This document shows, one piece after another, positions 8,163-16,068 of a stretch of DNA of 64,000 nt. The position numbers and the translations under genes were made by a program. Position 1 is the first letter of the stretch, and each line of letters opens with the position of its first letter. Source of the DNA: Cognatundibacterium jejuense (GTDB lineage Bacteria; Pseudomonadota; Gammaproteobacteria; Burkholderiales; Burkholderiaceae_D); NCBI RefSeq assembly GCF_014284255.1, contig NZ_JACOFV010000001.1, forward strand, positions 310,001 through 374,000, in the 5' to 3' direction. The notes under the pieces were generated by a model. It was given only the letters and a program-made list of their open reading frames with translations. It had not been told where the DNA came from and searched no databases.

Positions 8163-9473
8163 ATGTCAGATGATATCCAGTTAATCGCAATCGACAAAGT
8201 CCGGATAGGGATGTTTGTGAAGCTTGACCTGAGCTGGTTTGAGCACTCATTCCCAATGAGCTCGTTCAAGATCACCAATCAGCAACAAATAAATGACTTA
8301 TTGGCTTTAAAACTCAAGCATGTCCGGTATATCCCGTCAAAATCAGATATGGCGCAGTCTGCAAAAGAGCTAACGTTACCCCCAGTTCCAGAAACCGCAG
8401 AGGCTAAAGAACAGCAGATTAAAGTCTATGACAGTATTATCGAAGCCAAGCATGCGCGTTATGAAAAGTTAATGAAACAACGTGCCGAAATTGCCATGTG
8501 CGAGGAAAAATTTGTGCACGCGGCAACCGTCGTTAAAGGCATCAATAAGTTGATTTTTTCTCGCCCTAAAGAAACGCTTGCGGAAGCCAATAAACTGGTC
8601 GATAGCATCGCTGAGATTTTCCTAAACGCCAACGATACCGTCATGCATTTGATACAGCAGGCGGGCAATAATGAAGACGTTTATTTTCATACGCTCAATG
8701 TGTCCGTGCTCGCAATGATGCTCGCCAGCGAAATGAAATGCAACGAAAGTCAAATCAAAGAGATTGGCATTGCCGCTTTGTTTCACGACATAGGTAAAGT
8801 GAATGTGCCGGATAAGATTCTGACCAAAACAGAGCCGCTGACTAAACCAGAACAGAATTTTTTTGAATTACATCCGCAATACGGTATCGAAGTTGGCCGA
8901 AAAGCCGGTCTATCACCTTCTACGCTTGAAGTCATTGCTAATCATCATGAATTAATGGATGGTAGCGGCTATCCGCAAAGGCTCAAGGGTAATGCCTTAA
9001 GCTTGGCAACGCGCATTATCACTGTCGCCAATGTCTACGACAACCTATGTAATCCGGTTGACCTCCGCACTGCCCTCACACCGCATGAGGCGCTATCAGT
9101 GATGTACGCGCATAAACGCGGTCAATTCGATCCTGCTGTAATGGCAACGATGGTGAAAAGTCTGGGCGTATATCCACCTGGTACCATCGTAAAATTATCG
9201 AATGAGGTAATTGGCTTGGTGATGAATGTGAATATCGGCAAGCCTTTGCGTCCTTGTGTGCTGGTATACGACTCCGAAATTCCAAAGGACTCAGCAATTA
9301 TTCTCGATTTGTCCGATGAAGCGAAAGATGTCAATATCAGCGGCAGCATCCGTCCTGGTTTATTGCCGCGAACCATATTTGAGTATCTGAATCCGCGTAA
9401 GCATGTAAATTATTATTTTGAGTCTAAAAACAAGCCTGCCGCTGGCGGCGCTTTGCCATCGAAACCACAATGA
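8163..9473 (+). CDS. HD-GYP domain cyclic-di-GMP phosphodiesterase with N-terminal DUF3391
   Basis: Predicted c-di-GMP hydrolase, 436 residues. Residues about 1-130 form the DUF3391 region that often precedes HD-GYP domains (QLIAIDKVRIGMFVKLDLSW at the start). The catalytic domain runs from about 165 to 345, with YFHTLNVSVLA, HDIGK at about 208, HHELMDGSGYP at about 260-270 and VANVYDNL. All metal ligands and the GYP triad are present, so activity is expected. The stop is 18 bases before the histidine-kinase gene at 9492, so the two form an operon. DUF3391 probably receives a signal or binds a partner. The link to motility or biofilm is inferred. Confidence 0.93.
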   Translation: MSDDIQLIAIDKVRIGMFVKLDLSWFEHSFPMSSFKITNQQQINDLLALKLKHVRYIPSKSDMAQSAKELTLPPVPETAEAKEQQIKVYDSIIEAKHARYEKLMKQRAEIAMCEEKFVHAATVVKGINKLIFSRPKETLAEANKLVDSIAEIFLNANDTVMHLIQQAGNNEDVYFHTLNVSVLAMMLASEMKCNESQIKEIGIAALFHDIGKVNVPDKILTKTEPLTKPEQNFFELHPQYGIEVGRKAGLSPSTLEVIANHHELMDGSGYPQRLKGNALSLATRIITVANVYDNLCNPVDLRTALTPHEALSVMYAHKRGQFDPAVMATMVKSLGVYPPGTIVKLSNEVIGLVMNVNIGKPLRPCVLVYDSEIPKDSAIILDLSDEAKDVNISGSIRPGLLPRTIFEYLNPRKHVNYYFESKNKPAAGGALPSKPQ

Positions 9474-9491
9474 AAACGATGAGAGCCCGTT

Positions 9492-11417
9492 ATGTCTGAG
9501 AATCTGCTATATCCGGAATCTGAGGGGCTATTGGGAGCTGGATTGCTCCAACACATTATTAATTATTCGCGTGAAGCAGTGATCGTCATATCATCCGAAG
9601 ATTTGGCTATTTGTGAGGTAGCGCAAAAAACCTGTTCCATGCTTGGCCGCACGCGCGAAGATTTAATCGGCACACATCTGTCGACCGTTGAGTGTTCGCT
9701 ACAGGATCTTTTTTTCTGGGACGACATTCGACAAACGCCAGAGTTTATTGATGCAAGAATTGCGGAAAGCGAATGGCTCACCAGTGATGGTCGCGTAATT
9801 CCTATCGAAAAACGCGTCAGCAGTTTTAATAGTCATGGTGACATTTTCTGGGTTATTCATGCCGAAGATATTACTAACAAACGTCAGGTATCCGAAGAGC
9901 AAATTCATCTTGCCTCGCAGTTGCAGAGTTCATTAGAAGCGACGGCAGAAGGGATCTTATCGATTGACCTCCGCGGAAATGTGATCAGCCTGAACCGCCG
10001 ATTCATTTCAATGTGGAATATACCCGAAGAGGTTTTAATGGGGCGACGAGTAGACAACATTGTTGCTTGCATGCAGGCGCGCTGTGATGACTCAATTCAT
10101 TTTTCAAGTAATTTACTGCGCTATAAAGCGGAATCTGAGACTGAAACTGCAGATCAGGTATGCCTGCTTGATGGTCGATATTTTGATGTGGTTTCTAAGC
10201 CTGAATTTTATCGTGATCAATTAATTGGCCGTGTATTTAGTGTGCGGGATATTACGGACATGAAGACGGTAGAAAATAATTTAATGCAGATGCGCGACGT
10301 GGCAGAACTCGCCAATCAGGAAAAAACCAGGATGCTGGACGCAGTACGTATCAGTGAGTCACGTTTGCGGCGTTTGGTTAATTCAAGTCTGGTTGGCATT
10401 ATCGAGGGCGATAATTCAGGACAATTGGTTGAAGCGAACGATGTGTTATTGCACCTGCTTGGCTATGATCGTGAGGCGCTTGAGTCAGGGGCGTTGAATC
10501 TTTATTCCATGATACCCAATATTTACCATCACGATTATCGTTCGGCTTTAGATGAGATTGAATTGCATTCACAGGCGCAGCCTTTTGAAATTGAGTTGAT
10601 AAACAGTGAAGGCGGACTGATTCCAGTCATGTTGGGAATGGCGCGTCTGGAAGGATCTGACGATGAGTGGGTAGGCTTTGTTCTTGATTTAACCGAGCAA
10701 AAAAAAGCTGACAAAATCAAGTCGGAATTTATTGCGGTAGTTAGTCACGAATTGCGAACGCCATTGACGTCGATTCGTGGCGCGCTCGGTTTACTCGAGC
10801 ATAGTGTAGGCACTGATTTTCCACCCAAATTGATGCAACTGTTAAAAATTGCGCATAAAAATAGCCAACGCCTTGGTACTCTGGTTAATGACCTGTTGGA
10901 TATAGAAAAACTGGTTTCCGGAAAAATGGATATCAGCATGGACAGAATAGATTTAATCAAATTGACGCAGCAAGCGATAGAAGCGAACGCTCCTTATGCG
11001 CAACAGTTCGACGTGAAATACGAATTTTCTGCGTTTCCTGAAAGCGCGTGGGCTGTTTGTGATGCAGATAGAGTGATGCAGGTGTATGCCAATCTGATGT
11101 CAAATGCAGCCAAATTTTCTCATTCCAAAAGCGTGGTATTTATTCGCATTATTGATCAGTCCGATATGTTCAGAATTGAAGTGGAAGATAAGGGGCAAGG
11201 TATTCCAAAAGAGTTTCATGATCGCGTATTTATGAAATTTGCACAGGCCGACGGTGGCAATACCAGAAAGCAAGGAGGCACCGGTCTTGGTCTGAATATA
11301 TCCAAGACATTTGTAGAAAAGATGGGTGGCAATATTGGTTTTGACAGCACTGAAGGGCAGGGAACCACATTTTGGTTTACCTTAACAGCTGGGGTCAGGC
11401 GCCGCGGTGAGGGATAA
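9492..11417 (+). CDS. PAS-domain hybrid-less sensor histidine kinase
   Basis: Soluble multi-PAS sensor kinase of 641 residues, with no convincing membrane segment. Three PAS-like regions lie at about 15-130, 145-255 and 290-405, each ending in the typical ...DIT(N/D)xK or DLTEQKK exit helix. The HisKA phospho-acceptor is SHELRTPLTS at about residue 419. The catalytic domain has the N box QVYANLMSNAAKFS, G1 EDKGQGIP and G2 GGTGLGLNISK. There is no receiver or output domain and no response regulator next door, so its partner is elsewhere. It is co-transcribed with the HD-GYP enzyme just upstream, which suggests control of c-di-GMP turnover. It ends only 5 bases from the convergent VIT gene. Confidence 0.92.
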   Translation: MSENLLYPESEGLLGAGLLQHIINYSREAVIVISSEDLAICEVAQKTCSMLGRTREDLIGTHLSTVECSLQDLFFWDDIRQTPEFIDARIAESEWLTSDGRVIPIEKRVSSFNSHGDIFWVIHAEDITNKRQVSEEQIHLASQLQSSLEATAEGILSIDLRGNVISLNRRFISMWNIPEEVLMGRRVDNIVACMQARCDDSIHFSSNLLRYKAESETETADQVCLLDGRYFDVVSKPEFYRDQLIGRVFSVRDITDMKTVENNLMQMRDVAELANQEKTRMLDAVRISESRLRRLVNSSLVGIIEGDNSGQLVEANDVLLHLLGYDREALESGALNLYSMIPNIYHHDYRSALDEIELHSQAQPFEIELINSEGGLIPVMLGMARLEGSDDEWVGFVLDLTEQKKADKIKSEFIAVVSHELRTPLTSIRGALGLLEHSVGTDFPPKLMQLLKIAHKNSQRLGTLVNDLLDIEKLVSGKMDISMDRIDLIKLTQQAIEANAPYAQQFDVKYEFSAFPESAWAVCDADRVMQVYANLMSNAAKFSHSKSVVFIRIIDQSDMFRIEVEDKGQGIPKEFHDRVFMKFAQADGGNTRKQGGTGLGLNISKTFVEKMGGNIGFDSTEGQGTTFWFTLTAGVRRRGEG

Positions 11418-11422
11418 GGATT

Positions 11423-12109
11423 TTATATTGTAGTGCCAAAAAATTTACCTGCCATAGCAGTAAACGTTAACACTAGCGCTCCCCAGAATAAAACTCGACC
11501 TGCACCGCGCAGCAGAGATGCACCTCCGCTGTAAGCTGCTAACCCGCCAAGTAATGCGAGAAAAAATAGTGATACGACTGCAATAGTCAAAATTAAATAA
11601 CCTGTTGGTGCCAATAATGATGCACCTAGCGGGATGATGCCGCCAGCCATAAAACTCAAACTCGAAGCAACTGCGGCTTGTGATGGTCGCGCTGATAAGG
11701 CATCGGTAATCCCAATTTCGTCGCGTGCATGTGCGCCCAAGGCATCTTTTTCCATGAGTTGCTGCGCAACCAGGCTTGCGAGTTCATGATCCACGCCGCG
11801 ATCAATGTAAATATCACGTAGCTCTGCATGTTCGGCGTCATATTCGTGTCTTAAAGCATGACGTTCAATATCGAGATCAGCTTGTTCAACATCCGCTTGT
11901 GAACTCACTGACACATACTCGCCAGCTCCCATCGACAGCGCACCACCAATGAGTCCAGCAAACCCGGCCACTATAAAGCTCTCATGACTAATATGGGCAG
12001 CGGCAACACCTAGTAGTAAACTTGATATTGATAACAGACCATCATTAGCCCCTAACACTGCAGCCCTTAACCAGCCTGATCTGTGTGTTCGATGGGTATG
12101 TGTTGTCAT
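11423..12109 (-). CDS. VIT1/CCC1-family transporter
   Basis: Membrane protein of the vacuolar-iron-transporter family, which moves Fe2+/Mn2+. The family mark GWLRAAVLGANDGLLSISSLLLGVAAA begins a few residues from the N-terminus, followed by GLIGGALSMGAGEYVSVSSQ. A cytoplasmic acidic helix pair (EQADLDIERHAL, YDAEHAELRDIY) forms the metal-binding region, and three C-terminal membrane segments follow. I prefer the ATG at 12109 (MTTHTHRTH...), which gives 228 residues; a TTG six codons earlier is possible. The N-terminal His run (HTHRTH) is usual for bacterial members. It lies 108 bases after the ArsC-like gene, possibly in one transcript. Confidence 0.9.
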   Translation of the reverse strand: MTTHTHRTHRSGWLRAAVLGANDGLLSISSLLLGVAAAHISHESFIVAGFAGLIGGALSMGAGEYVSVSSQADVEQADLDIERHALRHEYDAEHAELRDIYIDRGVDHELASLVAQQLMEKDALGAHARDEIGITDALSARPSQAAVASSLSFMAGGIIPLGASLLAPTGYLILTIAVVSLFFLALLGGLAAYSGGASLLRGAGRVLFWGALVLTFTAMAGKFFGTTI

Positions 12110-12217
12110 CGTGATTGGGTTAGGCAAAGAAACGTCGGCCAGGATGGCGAGATTTCGTACTTTAACTTTATTTGAAACTTTGCAACTTGTTATTACACAA
12201 GCTTACGAGACTTTTTA

Positions 12218-12718
12218 TTACGCATTTGGTTCGCCTAATGCTTTGATTTCATCATGCAAAGCATTCTTTTCCAGCAAATGGGTTGGTAGGTTAACGAAGT
12301 AATGCATGTTCGCCATAATGTCTCGAAATATCTTGTGAAATATTTTTTTTTGTTCTTCTTCTGTTCCGCCTGCCTTGCTCGGGTCTTCAAATGTCCAATG
12401 TGCGGTTAGCGGGTGACCAGGCCAGTACGGGCATGCCTCCTCAGCTGTATCAGCGCAAACGGTAATAATAAAATCCATATGTGGCGCGTCAGGATTTGCA
12501 AATTCGTCCCAACTTTTGCTACGCAGTTGTGCAATTGGATATTCAGTCGTCTTGATTTGTTCAACGGCAAGCGGATGGATTTTACCGGTGGGTGCACTAC
12601 CAGCAGAGTAGGCGCGAAATTTACCATGCCCCATGGTGCTCAACAATGCTTCTGCCATGAGACTACGTGCAGTGTTGCTAGTACATAAAAATAAAACGTT
12701 ATAAACTTTATCGTTCAT
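12218..12718 (-). CDS. arsC: ArsC-type arsenate reductase (low-molecular-weight PTPase fold)
   Basis: Cytoplasmic reductase/phosphatase of the LMW-PTP fold, 166 residues. The anion-binding loop CTSNTARS (C-X5-R) lies at residues about 12-19, and the C-terminal half contains DFIITVCADTAEEACPYWPG, which holds further Cys residues as in thioredoxin-coupled ArsC. The size and the TAHWTFEDPSKAGGTEEE stretch agree with proteobacterial arsenate reductases. No arsB, acr3 or arsR is nearby, so a role in arsenate resistance is suggested by the family only. Its ATG at 12718 has AAAGAG upstream. The VIT-family gene follows on the same strand. Confidence 0.85.
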   Translation of the reverse strand: MNDKVYNVLFLCTSNTARSLMAEALLSTMGHGKFRAYSAGSAPTGKIHPLAVEQIKTTEYPIAQLRSKSWDEFANPDAPHMDFIITVCADTAEEACPYWPGHPLTAHWTFEDPSKAGGTEEEQKKIFHKIFRDIMANMHYFVNLPTHLLEKNALHDEIKALGEPNA

Positions 12719-13121
12719 GATGAGCTCTTTGTTAGAAAATAAAATTGTTATTCATTTGTCGAGCTTTAAATGCAAGAATTTTGTTAATGCCGTTATATTT
12801 TTTACATTATCAGTGTGTTTTTTTGGCTTGCTATTCAGTGATGGAGTCGAGAAATTGTTTATATCATTGGTTTACAAGTAAATCGATTAGTCGGCTTCTC
12901 GGTATGTTTTCTTCTATAATTCCAACCCAATTTAGCATTACTGGCTGGCCAATATGAATCAGCATTATATTTGTCAGAATAATATTAAAAGATTATTTTT
13001 ATATTATTTACATAATTAAAGGGAAACACAATAAAGAATTACGCTTTTATTGTAGTTCGTAAATTTAAAAAGATAAGGTTTGCAATGCGACTGCATTCTT
13101 TACATCTAATCCGGAGTGGAA
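12719..13121. other. AT-rich intergenic stretch, no gene seen
   Basis: This 403-base gap between divergent genes is strongly AT-rich. It holds a weak hairpin at 13028-13053 (ACAATAAA and TTTATTGT) about 70 bases before the DUF3147 gene. Short open frames here have no ribosome site or recognisable sequence. It presumably carries the promoters of both neighbours. Confidence 0.5.
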
Positions 13122-13472
13122 ATGGTTTGGCTTATTATTAAATATTTACTCACTTCGGCGGTTGTCGTTACGGTTTCAGAATTGGCAAAATGGAGCGATA
13201 AAATAGGTGGCCTGGTCGCGGCTTTGCCTTTGGTGACTCTGCTGGCTTTGATCTGGTTGCAATTAGAAAATCAATCGCAAGCAAAAATTGCTAATCACGC
13301 TTGGTACACGTTTTGGTACGTGGTTCCCACATTGCCGATGTTTTTGGCATTTCCTGTTCTGCTTCCACGCATAGGGTTTTGGGCAACTTTGCTCTCTTGT
13401 ATCGCCATTGCTATCGTGTGTTTTGTTGTGTTTGCCATGATCGTCAGACGCTTTGGGATTGAACTCATGTAG
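13122..13472 (+). CDS. DUF3147 family small membrane protein
   Basis: Integral membrane protein of 116 residues with four hydrophobic segments, matching the DUF3147 pattern (TSAVVVTVSELAKWSDKIGGLVAALPLVTLLALIW is characteristic when read in order). I prefer the ATG at 13122, with GGAG five bases upstream at 13113-13116; the GTG two codons earlier overlaps that ribosome site. Function is unknown in the family. It stands alone, divergent from the ArsC gene. Confidence 0.8.
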   Translation: MVWLIIKYLLTSAVVVTVSELAKWSDKIGGLVAALPLVTLLALIWLQLENQSQAKIANHAWYTFWYVVPTLPMFLAFPVLLPRIGFWATLLSCIAIAIVCFVVFAMIVRRFGIELM

Positions 13473-13581
13473 TTCATTGGTATGTACGTATGTCTGCCGT
13501 TAAATTTGGTGGTTGGTGGGTATTCCATTCGGGCGGTAATGCCTCAGAACGAAGTGCGAAATGGGGTTTATTAATCACTGA

Positions 13582-13625
13582 TTGCTTATGTTGCTTATGT
13601 TGCTTATGTTGCTTATGTTGCTTAT
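13582..13625. repeat. 9-bp tandem repeat, nearly five copies
   Basis: The unit TTGCTTATG occurs four times without error at 13582-13617 and is followed by an eight-base partial copy. It starts 110 bases after the DUF3147 stop and ends five bases before the stop codon of the thioesterase on the other strand. Unit length is a multiple of three, but the array is outside both genes. Confidence 0.95.
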
Positions 13626-13629
13626 TTTC

Positions 13630-14109
13630 TTATGTCGCCATGGTCACCACAGTTAATGCGGAACCATATTTTTGACAGAATTCAGGTGGCATACGACGCG
13701 CTTTGCCGGTGCTTACTTCGATGCATACCAAATGCCACTTTGCACGGAAAATCACAGCGTGGTCGGATTCTCTGACTAACTGAAAACGCCGTTGCATACT
13801 CAGTTTCTCATCGCTATCTGTCAGCCACGTCGCCAAAATGAGTTTTTCACTGAGCGTGGAGGGTAGTAAATAGTCATATTCGGCCTGACGTATCGCCATC
13901 GCTCTGTCCAGACGTTTGTAGTCAGTCAGGCTTAATCCTAAAGATTCAGAATGCGCCCATCCTATGGTTTCACACCACTGCACATAAACCGCATTGTTGG
14001 TGTGATTCAGTCCATCGATGTCTTGTAGAGCTGGAATACGTTGCAGCGTGAACGGTTGCGGAAAATCCCAATTTATCTTGGATTTACTATTGATATCTGT
14101 TGCATCCAT
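13630..14109 (-). CDS. acyl-CoA thioesterase, hotdog (4HBT/YbgC-like) fold
   Basis: Predicted thioesterase of 159 residues. The active-site helix region DIDGLNHTNNAVYVQWCETIGW contains the conserved Asp-x-x-x-x-x-Asn/His arrangement of 4-hydroxybenzoyl-CoA thioesterase relatives, and AMAIRQAEYDYLLPSTL is the following strand. Its ATG directly follows the stop of the RidA-like gene (TGAATG), so the two are translationally coupled. Together they extend the metal-efflux operon. The acyl substrate is unknown. Confidence 0.85.
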   Translation of the reverse strand: MDATDINSKSKINWDFPQPFTLQRIPALQDIDGLNHTNNAVYVQWCETIGWAHSESLGLSLTDYKRLDRAMAIRQAEYDYLLPSTLSEKLILATWLTDSDEKLSMQRRFQLVRESDHAVIFRAKWHLVCIEVSTGKARRMPPEFCQKYGSALTVVTMAT

Positions 14110-14499
14110 TCACGTGTTCGCTGATGTGTTTGCAGGCTGATTAACGATTGCTTGTATTTCAATTTCAATTTTGTATTCTGGCCTGATCAATTTCGCACCC
14201 ACCGTTGTTCTTGACGGGGTATGACCTTGTGGAACCCAGTCATCCCAAACAGAATTCATTGCGGCATAGTCACCGACAGAAGCTAAAAAAATTCTGGCAG
14301 AGACAATTGCAGTCTTGTCAGCACCTTCTTTTTCTAATAAACGATCGATGAACATTAAAATTTCCCGTGTCTGGCCAGTGATATCCAGCGAGGTATTTTC
14401 AGCGACTTGTCCCGATAAATAGAGTAACTTTGCCTGACCCAGATAGACGGCAGTCATCTCGCTGAAACGTGGTCCAATATCATGTCTGACGATTTTCAT
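14110..14499 (-). CDS. RidA/YjgF family protein
   Basis: Member of the YjgF/YER057c/UK114 family, 129 residues. Archetypal RidA hydrolyses reactive enamine/imine intermediates. The C-terminal part has PSRTTVGAKLIRPEYKIEIEIQAIV, where the Arg aligned with the catalytic Arg of RidA and the Glu of the IEIE strand are kept. LYLSGQVAE lies near residue 27. The sequence is clearly off the archetype, so a Rid2-7 subgroup is likely and the substrate is open. GGAG stands five bases ahead of its ATG. The gene starts 24 bases after the outer-membrane lipoprotein gene and abuts the thioesterase gene. Confidence 0.85.
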   Translation of the reverse strand: MKIVRHDIGPRFSEMTAVYLGQAKLLYLSGQVAENTSLDITGQTREILMFIDRLLEKEGADKTAIVSARIFLASVGDYAAMNSVWDDWVPQGHTPSRTTVGAKLIRPEYKIEIEIQAIVNQPANTSANT

Positions 14500-14523
14500 T
14501 TGCTCTCCGTTATTCTGAGTATA

Positions 14524-16068
14524 TCAGGATGCTGTCTTTGATTTTTCGGGCGTCTCATTTTTACTCATCCATCCACCGCCAAGCGATTGAATCAGTGCTA
14601 CGGTATCAGATAAACGATTTGCTTGTGCTTGTACCAAAGCTGACTTGGCTTGTTGATAGGCTTGTTCGGCGACCAATAAATTGGCAGTACTGATGTCACC
14701 CAGCGCAAACTGTTTGCGTGCAATGGTGACGCTCTTTAAGCTGGCTTGTTCCGACTTATACGCCGCTGCATAGGCATTAGTGTCATGTTGTATTGCTTGA
14801 AGTGAATCTGCAACGTTTTGAAATGCCCCCAAGACAGTAGAGCGGTATTGCGCTGCTGCCTGATCGTAGGCGGCCTGCGCGGCAGCTTGTTTATGTTTAA
14901 GCGCACCGCCGTCAAAAATTGGCTGGGTAATGTTGGCGGCCAGATTCCAAAATGCACCGCTAGCCTTGAACAGATCAGAGAAGTTCTCAGCAGCCGTACC
15001 ATAGCTGGTTGCACCAATAGTAAAGTTCGGCAAACGATTGGCAGTAGCTACCCCAATCGCTGCACTGGCTGCATGCATTTGCTCTTCTGCAGCGCGGACG
15101 TCAGGGCGTTGCTCAACGAGTTTAGACGGCAAACTCAGCGGCAACTCAGATGGCAATTGCAAGTCAGTTAACTCAAATGTTGCGACGCGAGTGTCATTAG
15201 GATAGCGTCCCGCAAGCGCGAGAATCAAATCGCGTTGAACTGACAGTTGTTTTTCTAATGGCGGAAGTAATGCTTCGCTGGCAGCCAGTGCTGCTTCTTG
15301 TGCAGCGACGTCTGCTTGTCCAACCTGACCTAATGCCAGCTCGCGTTCAAACATTTGCAGTAATTGTTTTTGGTTGCGAATGACTTCCTGCGTTGAACGT
15401 ATTTGACCACGCAACATCGCTTCTTGAATCGCTGCGTTTGTTACGTTGCTAGCCAGTGTCAAATAAGCCGCTTCCAATTGGAAACGTTGGTTTTGCTCTT
15501 GAGCAGTGCCTGATTCCACTTGACGCCTGGTGCCACCGAACGCGTCTATCGTGTACGAAACTGAAAGCGAAGCGGTTTGTACATCATAATAGCTTGCACC
15601 GGATGCTGCTGGACTTGCCAGTGGCTTTGCTACCCGTTGACGAGTGGGGGAGTATGATGCTGATACGCTCGGAAAAAACGCCGCCTCTTGCGCAGCGGTT
15701 GATTCTTTTGCAGCACGCAAAGCGGCTTGCGCTGCCTCTATCGTAGGGTTGTTTTTTAAACTCGCTGCTACCAATTCATTGAGGGACTGGTTGTGGAATA
15801 ACTCCCACCATTCAGCAGGAATGTCGCGTCCCTCAACAAGTTTTTGGCTTTCCACCATATATTTGCGATTGACCTCAGCAGTGACTTTCGCATCTGAGTT
15901 TGCGGTTTTTACTAGGTAGGTCTCTGGTAGTGCTTGAGACGGACGTTGGTAGTCCGGCCCGACGGTGCATCCGCCTAAGCTACCCAAGCCAGCCACAATT
16001 GTTACGACCAAAGCCAGTTCGAGTGGGGTGCGCTTCAATTTCATGAAAGATAAAGATGTCGTCTTCAT
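14524..16068 (-). CDS. RND efflux outer-membrane lipoprotein (NodT/CusC family)
   Basis: Outer-membrane channel of a tripartite efflux pump, 514 residues. A signal peptide ends in the lipobox LGGC (Cys about residue 34), followed by TVGPDYQRPSQALPETY as in NodT/OprM proteins. Two OEP repeats follow, with coiled-coil signatures NNPTIEAAQAALRAAKES and RPDVRAAEEQMHAASAAIGVATANRLPNF. Its ATG overlaps the stop of the pump gene (TAATG), so the two are translationally coupled. It forms the exit duct for the metal pump encoded just before it. Confidence 0.94.
   Translation of the reverse strand: MKTTSLSFMKLKRTPLELALVVTIVAGLGSLGGCTVGPDYQRPSQALPETYLVKTANSDAKVTAEVNRKYMVESQKLVEGRDIPAEWWELFHNQSLNELVAASLKNNPTIEAAQAALRAAKESTAAQEAAFFPSVSASYSPTRQRVAKPLASPAASGASYYDVQTASLSVSYTIDAFGGTRRQVESGTAQEQNQRFQLEAAYLTLASNVTNAAIQEAMLRGQIRSTQEVIRNQKQLLQMFERELALGQVGQADVAAQEAALAASEALLPPLEKQLSVQRDLILALAGRYPNDTRVATFELTDLQLPSELPLSLPSKLVEQRPDVRAAEEQMHAASAAIGVATANRLPNFTIGATSYGTAAENFSDLFKASGAFWNLAANITQPIFDGGALKHKQAAAQAAYDQAAAQYRSTVLGAFQNVADSLQAIQHDTNAYAAAYKSEQASLKSVTIARKQFALGDISTANLLVAEQAYQQAKSALVQAQANRLSDTVALIQSLGGGWMSKNETPEKSKTAS

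Noticed and set aside
12745-12957. 70-codon open frame in the AT-rich gap
   Set aside because: No ribosome site and no recognisable sequence; expected by chance in AT-rich DNA.
13582-13625. CRISPR array
   Set aside because: The units are contiguous 9-mers with no spacers and no cas genes are in the window.
13490-13675. 61-codon open frame across the 9-bp repeat, giving a Cys-Leu repeat
   Set aside because: The repeat alone keeps the frame open and it overlaps the thioesterase stop; no start signal.
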